From contig JAFGIW010000111.1 of NCBI GenBank assembly GCA_016929415.1, positions 1 to 50,225 of the forward strand: a stretch of 50,225 nt of DNA, read 5' to 3'. The notes under the pieces are model-generated. The model saw only the letters and a list, made by a program, of their open reading frames with translations, did no database searches and was not told the DNA's origin. This document shows, piece after piece, positions 26,576 to 36,405 of the stretch. The first letter of the stretch is position 1. Each line of letters begins with the position of its first letter. Made by a program: the position numbers and the translations under genes. This DNA comes from Chitinispirillaceae bacterium. GTDB lineage: Bacteria; Fibrobacterota; Chitinivibrionia; Chitinivibrionales; Chitinispirillaceae.

Positions 26576-29500
26576 GTGGTAAAAAACAGACAGTCACTCA
26601 AAGAGTCCCGTTCAGTAATTTCTTTCGTCCGGACGGCGCGTATCCGCATGGCCGTATTCTTCATTGCAGTGTCGTTTGCCGTGCTTTTTGCCCAGACCGT
26701 GCCGTTTCAACCCGACAGCACCACTGCTGCCGACCTGTGGCGTATCAACAGCTCTACCGAGTTGTATGTCGGGGCATCTTTTTATTACATGAATCCCGAC
26801 GATTCCATAATTGTGTGGTGCGACACTTCCGAATCATCTCAAATGGGCGAACTCTATGTCATGGTTCCCGGATACGGCGATTCGGCCCTGTTTCTTTTCA
26901 CTAACCGGCAGCAGGGCATGCGGATAAATGTGACCGAAGCGCTCGGGACCGCCGTACCGATTCGGACCGAGATTTTTTTCATGTACCGCTTTACGGTAAA
27001 CGATACGGTCACCTTTACACGCTTTACCGGACAAAACAGGCCCGGCATTGACCCCACCAACCAGACAGCCTACCCGGGAGCCGACTTTGTAACACAGGAT
27101 ATAGCCGCAAGACCCAATGACAAAAAATACGGGCATCGATGGGCTGTCGCAGGCCGTATTCGCGACGCCAGCGGCATTCCCAACGATACGCTTGTTTTCG
27201 GTTTTGAAGACGGAAACTACATGCTCACCAACGATACGGTAGTCGCCGATTTCGACTTCAATGACGTCATTTTCCGCGTGACCGGATTATATCTCAACGT
27301 CGAACTCTTCCCCGACTCGCTCGCGCTTGACCTGTCAAGCAACAACCCGCGTGCGGGCGATACGGTTCGCTGCAATGCCGTGGTCTGGGCCGATTCGGCG
27401 GGAACCCGCAAACGCAGCCCGCAGTTCGATTCGCTCATACGATGGCAGCTCTTCGGAGCGGGCATTAACAGGGACACGCTTATCGTAGCGACGAGCGACG
27501 ATACGACAGCGCTGTTTATCGGAAAAACAGCCGGGGCCGTCTGTTCGATACGCGCCTGGTTTATCAGCCCTCTTACCGGCGACACAATTTCATTTACCCG
27601 TTCAGTATCGGTACGCGCCGGGCCTGCCGCCTCCCTCTCGATCGAACTGCATGCCGACACCGCATCGCCGGGTTTCAGCAGGAACCGATCGGTTCCGGCA
27701 GAACAAATCCAGATCGCTTCGAACCAGATCAGCCGTTCGGTTTATGCGCTCTTCCGCGATACCTACGGAAATTTCAGCGGATTCTCACAACTGACCCTAT
27801 GGGACACGCTTACCCTCCAGGGAGTACCGGGTATGGTGAGCGGTATCGCTATTGTACAGCCGGGCGACACGAGCCGCGGCGAAGGCATCATCAGTAAAAC
27901 CGGCGGCAGCGGCGATATCTATGTTGTTGCCCGTGATACCGTGGGAGCAATTACCTTGAGCGATACGCTGCGTGTCAATATTATCGCCGCCAGCTACGAT
28001 TCATTGCGCCTGTCTACCGTTTCGGGAACCGACACCGTCTCCGTGACGGAGCTGCAGTTGTCGACCGACCAGTGTACGACCCTCATAGCCCAGGGCCGCC
28101 GCATCGACAACCCGCTGCTATGGGAAGCCGTCGACGTACAGTGGGACTTCTCCTTTCCCTGGAGCGGCGCCGATGTCTCCACACCGCAGTCGCGCCTGCA
28201 GTTCTGTCCGACCGACACGGGCGGCGGAACATTGACTATTGCGTATTCCGCCTTTGTTGCGCGCACCATCCCGGTCCGGGCCGTCGCCGGCGTACCCGTA
28301 CAGCTGGTGCTCTACCGAAAGCAGGCGCAGCTGCCCGCCGATACCACCGCCCGAGCTGCGCGGCCTTTCGACCTTTCGGCGCATCTGCTCGACCGGCGAG
28401 GCGTCTGGCGATCGGAGGTCGCGCTGCTGTCGGCCGCGACGCCGCTGACTTGGGAGATCTTCGAAACGGCGACACTTGCCGACACGCTCGATTCGACCGG
28501 TTCCATTGTCAACCGGTTCTTTTTCGACGCAGTGTATCTCCCGCTCAAGGCGCATCGCACGGTTTCGATCGTCGCCGCATGGAAGGGCCTTGCCGATACG
28601 TGCCGCCTCACCGTGCTTCCCGGTCCTGCATACCGTCTGTATATCGAGCCCCACGCCGACTGGAAGCAGTCACCCCACCGGCCCAATCCAATCGATACGA
28701 TCGAGATACCCGATACACGAACCTCGGCGGACGTTTATGCGCTCCTGCGGGATTCACTGGGCAATTATGTCGACTCGCTGCGTGCCGGACAATGGGGAAG
28801 CACCGACACGATCGTTTCCGTTACCTCGGAGACACCGGCGTGCAGGGGCACCATTGTCAAGAATATGGCCGCCAGGGAAGGATTGACTCGGGTCTTCGTC
28901 ACTGCTTCCGAGGGCGGATTTGCCGACTCGCTTTGGGTGCGGCTGCTTCCCTACCATTATATACGACTGCGAATCGCCGCCGGAAACGGCACGCCGATCG
29001 ATTCGCTGGTATGTTCCACCAACGACGACACCACCATCATCATGCAGGGGTTGCGCAGCGACACCGCGCTCTGGCGCGAAGTCGACGGCATCTGGAGCAT
29101 ATCCCCGTCGATACAGCTCTCATCCGCCCCTCCCGGCGCGGCGGCGCGTTATACCTTCTTTCCACAGAAAAGCTGCCAGGGATGGATCGCGGCGGCGCTC
29201 AAAGCCGACGGCCTCACCGATACGCTGGGGGTGCGCTTCGTGCGGGGAAAACCGCTCCGGGTATCGATCCAGCTGCTTGATCCGGCAAACGCACGGGCGG
29301 GCGATACGCTACAGGCGGTGGTCAGAATTTTCAATCGCCCCGGCCTCGTCGAAGGCCGCTACTGCTTCCCCGGCGAATCATCCCCGGATTCAGTGTTCTA
29401 TCTCGACAGCCTCGGCAACGGGGGACGAAACCTGAAACCGCAGGTGATTATTGACAATCGCGCCGCCCGGATCGTCACTCCCGAAGACGCCGGCAATGGA

Positions 29501-31162
29501 AGCCTCCAGTGTTTCGATGACGGCGTCGACACCATCAGCATCCTGCTCTACTACGCGCCTGCGGCCGAGGACAGTCTCCACCGCATCCGTTTTCTCGCCG
29601 GCGAACTGACCGCAGCGACCGCCCCTTTCAGGCTCCTCCCGGGTCCGATGACATCAATACGGATCATCCATAATCGAAGCACTTCACCGACGGATACGCT
29701 TTATCTTCAGGCCCCGCAGGATTCCGCCCTTCTCAGCACCATCGGGTATGACAGGTACGGAAATGCATGCGGGGCGGTATCCTCGATATGGAGCACGACG
29801 GGAAGTCTGCACGCACTTGCTTCCGCCGGTCCGATTTCACGTATTCTCTACACGACCGTTCAGGTGATCGATGATGAGCGCGGCGCCATTCAAGCGTCGG
29901 CGGTGACTGATACTTCGCTTCATGCCTCCCTGCAGGTACGGATTCGCGGTCCGCTGGCAACAATCGTGTCGGCAATGACCCGTGACACGAACGGCAACGG
30001 CCTGCTCGACCGTATCGACCTCACCTTTTCGCTGCCGGTGGAGATCCGCAACAGTGAGGCGATTGCCGGCAATTGCACGGTGACCTTCGGCGGGAATACT
30101 GTTACAGTGGACCGCGTCGTCATGGGAGCGAACGACAATGAAGTGCGGCTGCTGCTCAGGGAGGAACAGACCGGCGATCCGCAAACCGGCTGGACGCCAA
30201 TGGTGACGCTGCTCAACCGTTCATACCCGCTTGACGGGGCGGTCGATTCGGTTACCGTCACCTGCGCCGACGGCGCCGGGCCGGTGCTCTGGTTGGTGAC
30301 CAAAACGCTGATCGACGCGGATAACCGCTCCTCCGACCGCGTTACCGTTGTTTTCAGCGAGAAAGTATACGGCGACAACGGCCAGCAGCTTTCGCTCTCC
30401 CAATCGCCCGAAAAACTTTTCGACGTCTGGGTGAGGAAAGGAACCGCCTTCGAGCGCGTGCCGCTTCTCGACGATATCAACAGCCTGTATTCCATACCGA
30501 CGCCCGACACCCTTGTCTTCATCATGAAAAACGGCAATGATCTTACCAACCAGCACTATTTCTCCATCCATTGCGACAGTGGGAGCGCACGTCAGGTCCC
30601 GGTCGTCGATATCACGGGGGGGAACAGGCCGCCGCGGAATAATCACAAGGTAAAGGTCACCGTGACCGGTTCCCCCACCGGCCGACTGATGGTCGCCCCC
30701 AACCCGATCCGGTCGACCGGCCGCAGGGAGGCGCCGAAAACCTTCCATCTGCGGCACAATCCCGAAGCCAAGGAGTGGGTTCGTCAGGACGGTGCAGGTA
30801 CGGTGCTCCAATTTAAAATCGCCCTCCCCAATGAACCGAACGTCAGGGTCGATGGTAAAGTAACGATTTTCGATTTCGCGGGGAACCGTGTCGCATGCGA
30901 TCCGGCTTCCTATTACGATGTAAAAAACGTTTTCAGCAAATCCGCCCGCGTCTACCAGAATGAAGTGCGGAAAAACATCGTACCTTCCGCATGGACCCCC
31001 GACGGATCGATCTACGACTACTGCATCTACTGGAACGGCTATACCATGGAGGGCTTCCCCGCGGCGCCGGGTATCTACCGGGCAACCCTGATGATCGTCA
31101 TCACCTCTTCCAAAGGAAGCGAGACCAGGTGGTTCTCCGAGTTGATCGGGGTACGCCGATGA
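26576..31162 (+). CDS. Giant exported multidomain protein (DUF4114-like, Ig-like repeats, FlgD-like C-terminus)
   Basis: 1,528 residues from a GTG at 26576 with GGGAG 8 nt upstream; GTG 26558 and ATG 26648 are alternatives. A signal peptide (MAVFFIAVSFAVLFAQ) follows a basic tail. A DUF4114-like region ends near 27290 with GFEDGN and DFDFNDVIFRV, as in that family. Then come beta-rich Ig-like modules, including two related units of about 225 residues (27620-28310 and 28619-29276) that share YALxRDxxGN, TTxIxQGxRxDxxLWxxVDxxW and related anchors. An SbsA/Big-like unit with RDTNGNGLLDRIDLTFSLPV follows. The C-terminus (from about 30690; VAPNPIR, CIYWNGYTMEGFPAAPGIYRATL) is FlgD-Ig-like, as in many exported proteins of the FCB group. 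Probably a surface adhesin or matrix protein. Confidence 0.85.
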   Translation: MVKNRQSLKESRSVISFVRTARIRMAVFFIAVSFAVLFAQTVPFQPDSTTAADLWRINSSTELYVGASFYYMNPDDSIIVWCDTSESSQMGELYVMVPGYGDSALFLFTNRQQGMRINVTEALGTAVPIRTEIFFMYRFTVNDTVTFTRFTGQNRPGIDPTNQTAYPGADFVTQDIAARPNDKKYGHRWAVAGRIRDASGIPNDTLVFGFEDGNYMLTNDTVVADFDFNDVIFRVTGLYLNVELFPDSLALDLSSNNPRAGDTVRCNAVVWADSAGTRKRSPQFDSLIRWQLFGAGINRDTLIVATSDDTTALFIGKTAGAVCSIRAWFISPLTGDTISFTRSVSVRAGPAASLSIELHADTASPGFSRNRSVPAEQIQIASNQISRSVYALFRDTYGNFSGFSQLTLWDTLTLQGVPGMVSGIAIVQPGDTSRGEGIISKTGGSGDIYVVARDTVGAITLSDTLRVNIIAASYDSLRLSTVSGTDTVSVTELQLSTDQCTTLIAQGRRIDNPLLWEAVDVQWDFSFPWSGADVSTPQSRLQFCPTDTGGGTLTIAYSAFVARTIPVRAVAGVPVQLVLYRKQAQLPADTTARAARPFDLSAHLLDRRGVWRSEVALLSAATPLTWEIFETATLADTLDSTGSIVNRFFFDAVYLPLKAHRTVSIVAAWKGLADTCRLTVLPGPAYRLYIEPHADWKQSPHRPNPIDTIEIPDTRTSADVYALLRDSLGNYVDSLRAGQWGSTDTIVSVTSETPACRGTIVKNMAAREGLTRVFVTASEGGFADSLWVRLLPYHYIRLRIAAGNGTPIDSLVCSTNDDTTIIMQGLRSDTALWREVDGIWSISPSIQLSSAPPGAAARYTFFPQKSCQGWIAAALKADGLTDTLGVRFVRGKPLRVSIQLLDPANARAGDTLQAVVRIFNRPGLVEGRYCFPGESSPDSVFYLDSLGNGGRNLKPQVIIDNRAARIVTPEDAGNGSLQCFDDGVDTISILLYYAPAAEDSLHRIRFLAGELTAATAPFRLLPGPMTSIRIIHNRSTSPTDTLYLQAPQDSALLSTIGYDRYGNACGAVSSIWSTTGSLHALASAGPISRILYTTVQVIDDERGAIQASAVTDTSLHASLQVRIRGPLATIVSAMTRDTNGNGLLDRIDLTFSLPVEIRNSEAIAGNCTVTFGGNTVTVDRVVMGANDNEVRLLLREEQTGDPQTGWTPMVTLLNRSYPLDGAVDSVTVTCADGAGPVLWLVTKTLIDADNRSSDRVTVVFSEKVYGDNGQQLSLSQSPEKLFDVWVRKGTAFERVPLLDDINSLYSIPTPDTLVFIMKNGNDLTNQHYFSIHCDSGSARQVPVVDITGGNRPPRNNHKVKVTVTGSPTGRLMVAPNPIRSTGRREAPKTFHLRHNPEAKEWVRQDGAGTVLQFKIALPNEPNVRVDGKVTIFDFAGNRVACDPASYYDVKNVFSKSARVYQNEVRKNIVPSAWTPDGSIYDYCIYWNGYTMEGFPAAPGIYRATLMIVITSSKGSETRWFSELIGVRR

Positions 31163-33609
31163 AGCAGAGGCGCCTCCACGCCCTCGATGTTCTGTTTCTC
31201 CTGATCGGTATTGCCGGGGTTCAAGCGGCCGGAACTACCGCACGAAATCTTATCGTAATCGACACTGCCGTTTTCGATACCGCCACCCACCGGTTTCTCG
31301 TGTCGTGGTCGCTTGACACCAGCGATGTTCCCGCCGCATTAGAGGCGGCCTTCGTCGCGCTCTGCGGTCCGTCGCCGCTTCCCCCGGAGCCCGGCAACAT
31401 TTTTTCCATTGCCGCTCTTTCCGGCGACAGCAGTTTCCAGGTGGAACCGCTGCGGTTCGATACGACCTACCGCATCGGAATGTGGTGTGCCCTGCAGGGT
31501 GTCTGGATACCGCCCGATTCACTGTATGAATTCTCCGTTCCGAAGGCGACGTGGGAACCGGTCAGCCTTTTTTCCACCGCCGTCGACGACACCATCGCGG
31601 TTCTGCAGCAGCGCATTCTCCTCTGGCGGGACGCCTCCTACGGAAGCGGCATCCCGCTCCACCACGATACGGTCCGTTGCTATGATCTTCCCGCGGAACG
31701 CCGCAATGGTTTCCTTGAAACCGGGAACGGATTCCGCTTTGCCGCTCCCGTTTCGCTGCCGGAGCTGTATATCGGCTTCCGTCTCGATTCTCTTTCGAAA
31801 AGCGGTCCGTCCCCGGGCATTTTCCGCGATTCGGGCGGGATGCTTCTGGCGGAACACGCGACCGTGCGCGACACGGCACGCCGTCTGGTGTACGTAAAGA
31901 CCGCCCGGTTCGACCTGCCGTTCCTCCTGCTGGCCGATACCGTCGCGCCCCGTGTCATTTTCACCGGCGATACAAGCCGTTCCATCAGTTCGCAGGCGCT
32001 CGATTGTTCATTTTCCCTGCGCGACAATGCCGCCGGCTGCCGGTGGCGGCTCTTCAGCGTTCCCGGCGGCGAACCGCCCTTTTCCGCCTCCGCCGCCTTC
32101 TCCGGATCGGCCGGCGACACCGTGCAGGAAATCTCCTGTCAACTTCCGGTCACCGGAGCGCATGAGGCCGGCCTGCGCGTCATGCTGACTGTCGACGACG
32201 GCACCACCTCCGATACCATCAACGTCTCCCGCCGGGCGATCCGCTCCCGCTGCAACGAAACGACAACCCCCGCGGGAATGATCATGCCGCTTGCCCCCGC
32301 CGCCGAGCTCGACAGTGCCGGCTGCCGGCACGCGCTCCGCACGCTCTTTAAAAGGGCCGAAGGGAGCTATGCGAAATCCGTGTTCAGAGTTTTCAAATGG
32401 CAAGGATCTTCCGGGGGCGGGTACGGCTGGCTGGAATATTCCTCCGACAACGACGAGCGGTTCACCTTTTTTCCGGGAAGCCTGTTCTGGCTTATCTCCC
32501 GCGGCGAGGTCATGATCGATCTCGGCGACGGCCGTTCCCCGTCGCTCAAAGACACGCTTTCGATCGACCTCCCCGCCGGCGCCTGGACTGATTTCTCCTC
32601 ACCGTACGGCTTCCCGGTGGCTTGCAGCGACCTGGTCGCGGCGACCGGCGACGGTGCGCCGTCACTGCACTTTCACCAATGGTCCAAAGACGAACTCCGC
32701 CGTACCTGGCGGGCGGACCCGCTTTACTGCGGCAGCGTTCCGGGTTTCGACGATCCGGCGACGGTTTTGCCCTATGGAACCAACGGGTACTTTACCGTTT
32801 TCAACACGTCCGATTCGACCATACGCCTGCGCATTCCGCCCGTCCCGCCCGAAAACCGGACGGCGGCGGCAAAAGCGCGCGCAGGTCTTCCCGCCGGCAG
32901 GGGATGGTCGATCCGTTTCGACCTCGAACACGGGCGTTCGATAGCCGCGCGGGCAATCTGTGCCGCCTCCGCCGATCGCCGGACGCCGCTTTCAATCCCT
33001 CCCCCCCCCGGGTTCGGCGGACCCTCGATTGCCGTCGGCCGGCCGGGGGGGAAGCGCTCCTGCGGCACGCTCGTTCTCCCGGTCAATAGAACTGATCCCT
33101 TGACGTTTGAACTTATTGTCACCAATTCCGACGCGTCACCGGCAACCGTTACCTGCTCTCCGACACTGATCGCCGGAGCGGCGGAAGGATCAATCGCCGT
33201 CGATCAATCAATACGGCCGCTCCTTGCCCCCTTTTCAATGACCGTTGACGCTCATGAATCGCGAACGCTTCTCTGCAGTGTCGGCTCCCCGCCTCCGGCA
33301 GGGTGGTCCTCATCGCAGAACGAACCGGCCGGAGCCCGTATCGTATCGCTGTCACGGCCGGCACACGGCGGGAGCGCGCTTATCGTGCGGATCGTTTCCC
33401 CCGCGCGTCAAAACCGTATCGAACTGTTCGACCTTAACGGCCGCCGGTGCGGCGCAACGCAGTGCCGTCAGGCAAACCGCGGCGGCGGATTCATCGCAGC
33501 CGTGCAACCGGGCCCGAGTGCCTGCAGCTGTTACCTCGTCCGCCTGACGGCCGTCAATGACGACGGCACTACGGCGAATCACCTGCGAACAATGATGCTG
33601 TTGCCGTAA
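31159..33609 (+). CDS. Large exported protein coupled to the giant surface protein
   Basis: 816 residues from the ATG at 31159, which overlaps the preceding stop codon (ATGA). The longer open frame upstream is only the alternative frame of the preceding gene. A signal peptide (ALDVLFLLIGIAGVQAAG) is clear. The body is beta-rich, with repeated domains containing VDDT and RFDTTYRIGMWCAL, many tryptophans and no catalytic motif I can name. The C-terminus (RIELFDLNGRRCG and a YLVRL segment) resembles a type-A sorting module with extra cysteines. The tight coupling suggests that the two proteins are made in fixed ratio and act together at the surface. Function unknown. Confidence 0.85.
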   Translation: MKQRRLHALDVLFLLIGIAGVQAAGTTARNLIVIDTAVFDTATHRFLVSWSLDTSDVPAALEAAFVALCGPSPLPPEPGNIFSIAALSGDSSFQVEPLRFDTTYRIGMWCALQGVWIPPDSLYEFSVPKATWEPVSLFSTAVDDTIAVLQQRILLWRDASYGSGIPLHHDTVRCYDLPAERRNGFLETGNGFRFAAPVSLPELYIGFRLDSLSKSGPSPGIFRDSGGMLLAEHATVRDTARRLVYVKTARFDLPFLLLADTVAPRVIFTGDTSRSISSQALDCSFSLRDNAAGCRWRLFSVPGGEPPFSASAAFSGSAGDTVQEISCQLPVTGAHEAGLRVMLTVDDGTTSDTINVSRRAIRSRCNETTTPAGMIMPLAPAAELDSAGCRHALRTLFKRAEGSYAKSVFRVFKWQGSSGGGYGWLEYSSDNDERFTFFPGSLFWLISRGEVMIDLGDGRSPSLKDTLSIDLPAGAWTDFSSPYGFPVACSDLVAATGDGAPSLHFHQWSKDELRRTWRADPLYCGSVPGFDDPATVLPYGTNGYFTVFNTSDSTIRLRIPPVPPENRTAAAKARAGLPAGRGWSIRFDLEHGRSIAARAICAASADRRTPLSIPPPPGFGGPSIAVGRPGGKRSCGTLVLPVNRTDPLTFELIVTNSDASPATVTCSPTLIAGAAEGSIAVDQSIRPLLAPFSMTVDAHESRTLLCSVGSPPPAGWSSSQNEPAGARIVSLSRPAHGGSALIVRIVSPARQNRIELFDLNGRRCGATQCRQANRGGGFIAAVQPGPSACSCYLVRLTAVNDDGTTANHLRTMMLLP

Positions 33610-33619
33610 AAAGGATCAC

Positions 33620-34315
33620 GTGGAAATGTCGAAACAACTGACTTTAAGCATGCTGGCCTCCGCATTTCTCTTCCCGGCGGTCATCGCGGCGGGACCAGGC
33701 GATGAGCCGGTGGTCCTCAACGACTCGGCAACAGCCACGCTCACCGACGTCCGATGCGCTGAAGTCAAAACTCAATCGGCATCGGAAATCACCTGTTTCC
33801 TCTCTTTTCCCGACAGTGTCCCCAACTTTTTCTACGAAGTCGACACGGGTACCAGCCATATCATCGTCAAGCTCCTCAATACCAAAACTGGAGGGAGGGT
33901 CGTTTCAGGAAAAATCGACACCGTCAACCTGGGGCCGGTCGCAACGATCCATGCCCGCGAGGAAGTTCGTAATAAAAATGAGACGGTAAAGCTTCTCACC
34001 CCGGAGTGGTACTCGGTCGTGCTGGTAGCCATTTCGTGCAGCCCGATGATCCGTCATCAGAAGGATCTTGTCGTATCGCCGATCGAAAACGCCATCACGA
34101 TCTCCTTCCCCTGGCCCGAAGAACCGAAGCAACGGAAAAAATATTATACCTTCGTCAAAAAAAGGCGGCGACGGGGGCTGATGATTTCTCTGATCGGTCT
34201 CGGCGTTGTCGGTCTCGGTGCCGGGGGCTATCTGGCATATGACCGCTATTTACGTCCCGATGAGACTCCCGGCGACCTTGAGCCGATACTACCCGAGCAC
34301 CCGTCGGCACCTTAG
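33620..34315 (+). CDS. Small exported membrane-anchored protein with AMIN-like domain
   Basis: 231 residues if read from GTG 33620 (AAGGA close upstream); the ATG at 33626 is equally possible. A signal peptide (LSMLASAFLFPAVIAAG) is followed by a beta domain of about 140 residues (ITCFLSFPDSVPNFFYEVDT, SHIIVKLLNTKTGG, ITISFPWPEE) that recalls AMIN domains. A cluster KKRRRR, one hydrophobic helix (LMISLIGLGVVGLGAGGYLAY) and a short acidic-proline tail end the protein. It follows the 816-residue gene by 10 bp. The arginines lie before, not after, the C-terminal helix, which is the opposite of the usual sorting tails and leaves the final topology unclear. It may anchor the cassette's products. 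Confidence 0.78.
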   Translation: MEMSKQLTLSMLASAFLFPAVIAAGPGDEPVVLNDSATATLTDVRCAEVKTQSASEITCFLSFPDSVPNFFYEVDTGTSHIIVKLLNTKTGGRVVSGKIDTVNLGPVATIHAREEVRNKNETVKLLTPEWYSVVLVAISCSPMIRHQKDLVVSPIENAITISFPWPEEPKQRKKYYTFVKKRRRRGLMISLIGLGVVGLGAGGYLAYDRYLRPDETPGDLEPILPEHPSAP

Positions 34316-34328
34316 CGCGGCTGCGGCG

Positions 34329-34359
34329 GAGTTGATGCGTTAGTGAGTTGATGCGTTAG
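34329..34359. repeat. Tandem duplication of a 16-bp unit
   Basis: The unit GAGTTGATGCGTTAG is found at 34329-34343 and again at 34345-34359, a 16-bp period, in the short space between two convergent genes. It looks like a local slippage duplication; no function is evident. Confidence 0.8.
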
Positions 34360-34378
34360 AAATGCCATCCCTCCCCCC

Positions 34379-35941
34379 TTACCCCTCTTTACGGAATCTT
34401 CTGAAGTCAATGCCGAGTTTTTCGATTTTATATTGAACGATCCGTTTCGTTGTGCCGAGGAGGCGCGCCGCTTCGGACTGGTTCCCGCCGGCATCCTTGA
34501 GTGCATCGACGATCAGCTCCTTTTCATACGCGGCGACCATGTTTTCGAAAGAATCGCTGCGTTTCCCCTTGAGTATCGGCTCCTTGATCCGGATGGTCGG
34601 CGGAAAATCGTGGCCTTCAAGGACATTGCCGGCCGCCACGAGTGTGGCGCGTTCGATGACGTTCTCCAGTTCGCGCACGTTACCCGGCCAGTGATACACG
34701 GAGAGCATATCGATCGCCGGCGTGGAGATGCGTTCGATTTTCTTGAAATGAAGCGATGAATATTTCTTTACAAAGTAATCGGCCAGAAGCAGCACGTCGG
34801 CCCCGCGCTCGCGCAGCGGAGGCAGGATGATCGTGAAAACATTGATGCGGTAGTAAAGATCCTCGCGGAAGCGGCCTTCAGCGACGTCGTTTTCAAGGTT
34901 CCGGTTGGTGGCGCAGATGAGCCTGACATTCACCCGTATCGGATCGTTGCCGCCCACGCGCTGAAACTCCTTCTCCTGGATCGCCCGCAGGAGCCTGCTC
35001 TGCGCGCCAGGCGACATTTCGCCGATCTCGTCGAGAAAGAGCGTCCCGTTGTCCGCAGCCTCGAACCGGCCGATGCGTTTCGTCGTCGCTCCCGTAAAAG
35101 ATCCCTTTTCATGGCCGAACAGTTCGCTCTCGAGCAGCGATTCCGGGAGCGCCGCGCAGTTGACGGGAACAAACGGGCCTTTGGCGCACATGCTCTTCTG
35201 GTGAATGGCGCGGGCGACCAGTTCCTTTCCGGTCCCGGTCTCGCCGCGGATAATCACACTGGTCCCCGAGTGAGCCACCTGAGCGATCTGCCGGTATACA
35301 TCGCGCATCGAGGAGCTGTTACCGATCATCTGGTCGGGTTTTCCCCTGCTTTCCAGGTTTTGACGAAGTTCGAGATTTTCCTGTTCGAGGGTATGGATCC
35401 GTGCATACTGTTGTCGCCGCACCTCAACCGTCTTCGCGATCAGATCAGCGACCGCTTCCAGAAAACGCAGCTCGCCGTCAAGCGTTACCGCATCCTCCAC
35501 CGCAATCCTGTCAATGGAAAGCGCGCCGATCACCGTGGCGCCTTCTTTTACCGGGACACAGAGGAATGAAAGATTGGCGATTTCGAGACTCCTGCGGGCA
35601 CCGGTGCGATCAAGAAAGGTCGGTTCTTCATGCAACAGGGGTACTGCAATCGGGCGTCCAGTCGCCACCACCTTGCCCGTAATACCCTCTCCCGGACGGT
35701 ATCTCCCCTTGCTCTTTTCCTCATCAGACAACCCGCGTGCCACATCGACGGCAAGTTCCTCATTATCAGGGCTGAGAATGGTGATCATTCCCCGTCGCAT
35801 TCCCGCCTGCTCTTCGAGGATTTGAAGCAAGGTCGTCATTACTTCTTCGAGCTTATTTCCTGATGCAAGCAGATGCGCTATCTGATACAGAACGGCAAGT
35901 CCGTTGAAATTGAGCTGATTTTGAAAGGTGTTGCCCGGCAT
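34379..35941 (-). CDS. NifA-like sigma54-dependent transcriptional activator
   Basis: 520 residues in the order GAF domain (about 20-175), short coiled coil (about 180-200), AAA+ domain (about 205-440) and Fis-type helix-turn-helix (about 480-515, [20 protein letters not shown]). Walker A is GETGTGKE (233-240), Walker B is [10 protein letters not shown] (299-308) and the sigma54-contact loop is GSFTGA (280-285) in place of the common GAFTGA. There is no receiver domain, so control is probably by a ligand on the GAF domain or by a partner. The layout matches NifA, but no nitrogen-fixation genes are nearby. The start has AGGGG 7 nt upstream. It is divergent from the CotH gene; no clear -24/-12 element was found between them. 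Confidence 0.9.
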   Translation of the reverse strand: MPGNTFQNQLNFNGLAVLYQIAHLLASGNKLEEVMTTLLQILEEQAGMRRGMITILSPDNEELAVDVARGLSDEEKSKGRYRPGEGITGKVVATGRPIAVPLLHEEPTFLDRTGARRSLEIANLSFLCVPVKEGATVIGALSIDRIAVEDAVTLDGELRFLEAVADLIAKTVEVRRQQYARIHTLEQENLELRQNLESRGKPDQMIGNSSSMRDVYRQIAQVAHSGTSVIIRGETGTGKELVARAIHQKSMCAKGPFVPVNCAALPESLLESELFGHEKGSFTGATTKRIGRFEAADNGTLFLDEIGEMSPGAQSRLLRAIQEKEFQRVGGNDPIRVNVRLICATNRNLENDVAEGRFREDLYYRINVFTIILPPLRERGADVLLLADYFVKKYSSLHFKKIERISTPAIDMLSVYHWPGNVRELENVIERATLVAAGNVLEGHDFPPTIRIKEPILKGKRSDSFENMVAAYEKELIVDALKDAGGNQSEAARLLGTTKRIVQYKIEKLGIDFRRFRKEG

Positions 35942-36405
35942 AAATGTACCCCTGGCTAATAAAATAGTTCATTGCGGGGATTAGGAATAATAATGACCTA
36001 TTAATATCAAATGATTCATAATTGTACCATAATGGGAAACACCGTGTGTAAAAGCACCCGCCGGCGATGGAGGAATCGAAGCTTTTCCGATACCGACCAC
36101 GATTAATGGCAAACGGGCGCCTCCACCCAACCCGCCTTTCCTCCCTTATCATGGTAAAAGAGTTGAATATAAATATTACGAACAAGACCCCGTCCTCACT
36201 CAACGCATCCTCAAAATACTACAAGTATTCCTGCGATGTGTTGCGCTGCGCCGAAATGTCCAGGTGACGGGATAGCCGAGGCTGCCATGAAAATATAACG
36301 ACACGATTTATTTCTTTCAGCAGCGGATAAATATAGATTTATTTGTATCGAACTCTCGGGGCAATAATGGAGATCGTTTCACCAAAACCTAAAGGAACAC
36401 CCGTC
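35942..36405. other. Divergent intergenic region (464 bp)
   Basis: This region lies between the sigma54 activator (minus) and the CotH gene (plus). It is more AT-rich than the genes. A -10-like TACAAT sits on the minus strand near 36022, without a good -35. The segment 36240-36290 is GC-rich and locally self-complementary (AGCC/GGCT) but matches no riboswitch I know. No gene, tRNA or repeat is supported; the short frames here have no ribosome sites. Confidence 0.6.

Noticed and set aside
28072-29280. 402-codon open frame overlapping the giant surface gene
   Set aside because: It is a different frame within a clearly coding gene; the translation is rich in Arg, Pro and His with no domain or signal, as expected from a GC-rich shadow.
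25608-34315. Calling the locus a type IX secretion system or cellulosome
   Set aside because: Only putative substrates with sorting-like tails are visible; no Por/Spr secretion component, dockerin or glycoside hydrolase was recognised in the window.
36067-36267. 66-codon frame in the divergent intergenic region
   Set aside because: No ribosome site, no recognisable protein pattern, and composition unlike neighbouring genes.
36240-36300. Possible cyclic-di-GMP-type riboswitch upstream of the CotH gene
   Set aside because: The end resembles the GATAGCC...GCTGCC part of such elements, but the required GCAAACC and GCAAAGC core segments are not found upstream at the right distance.
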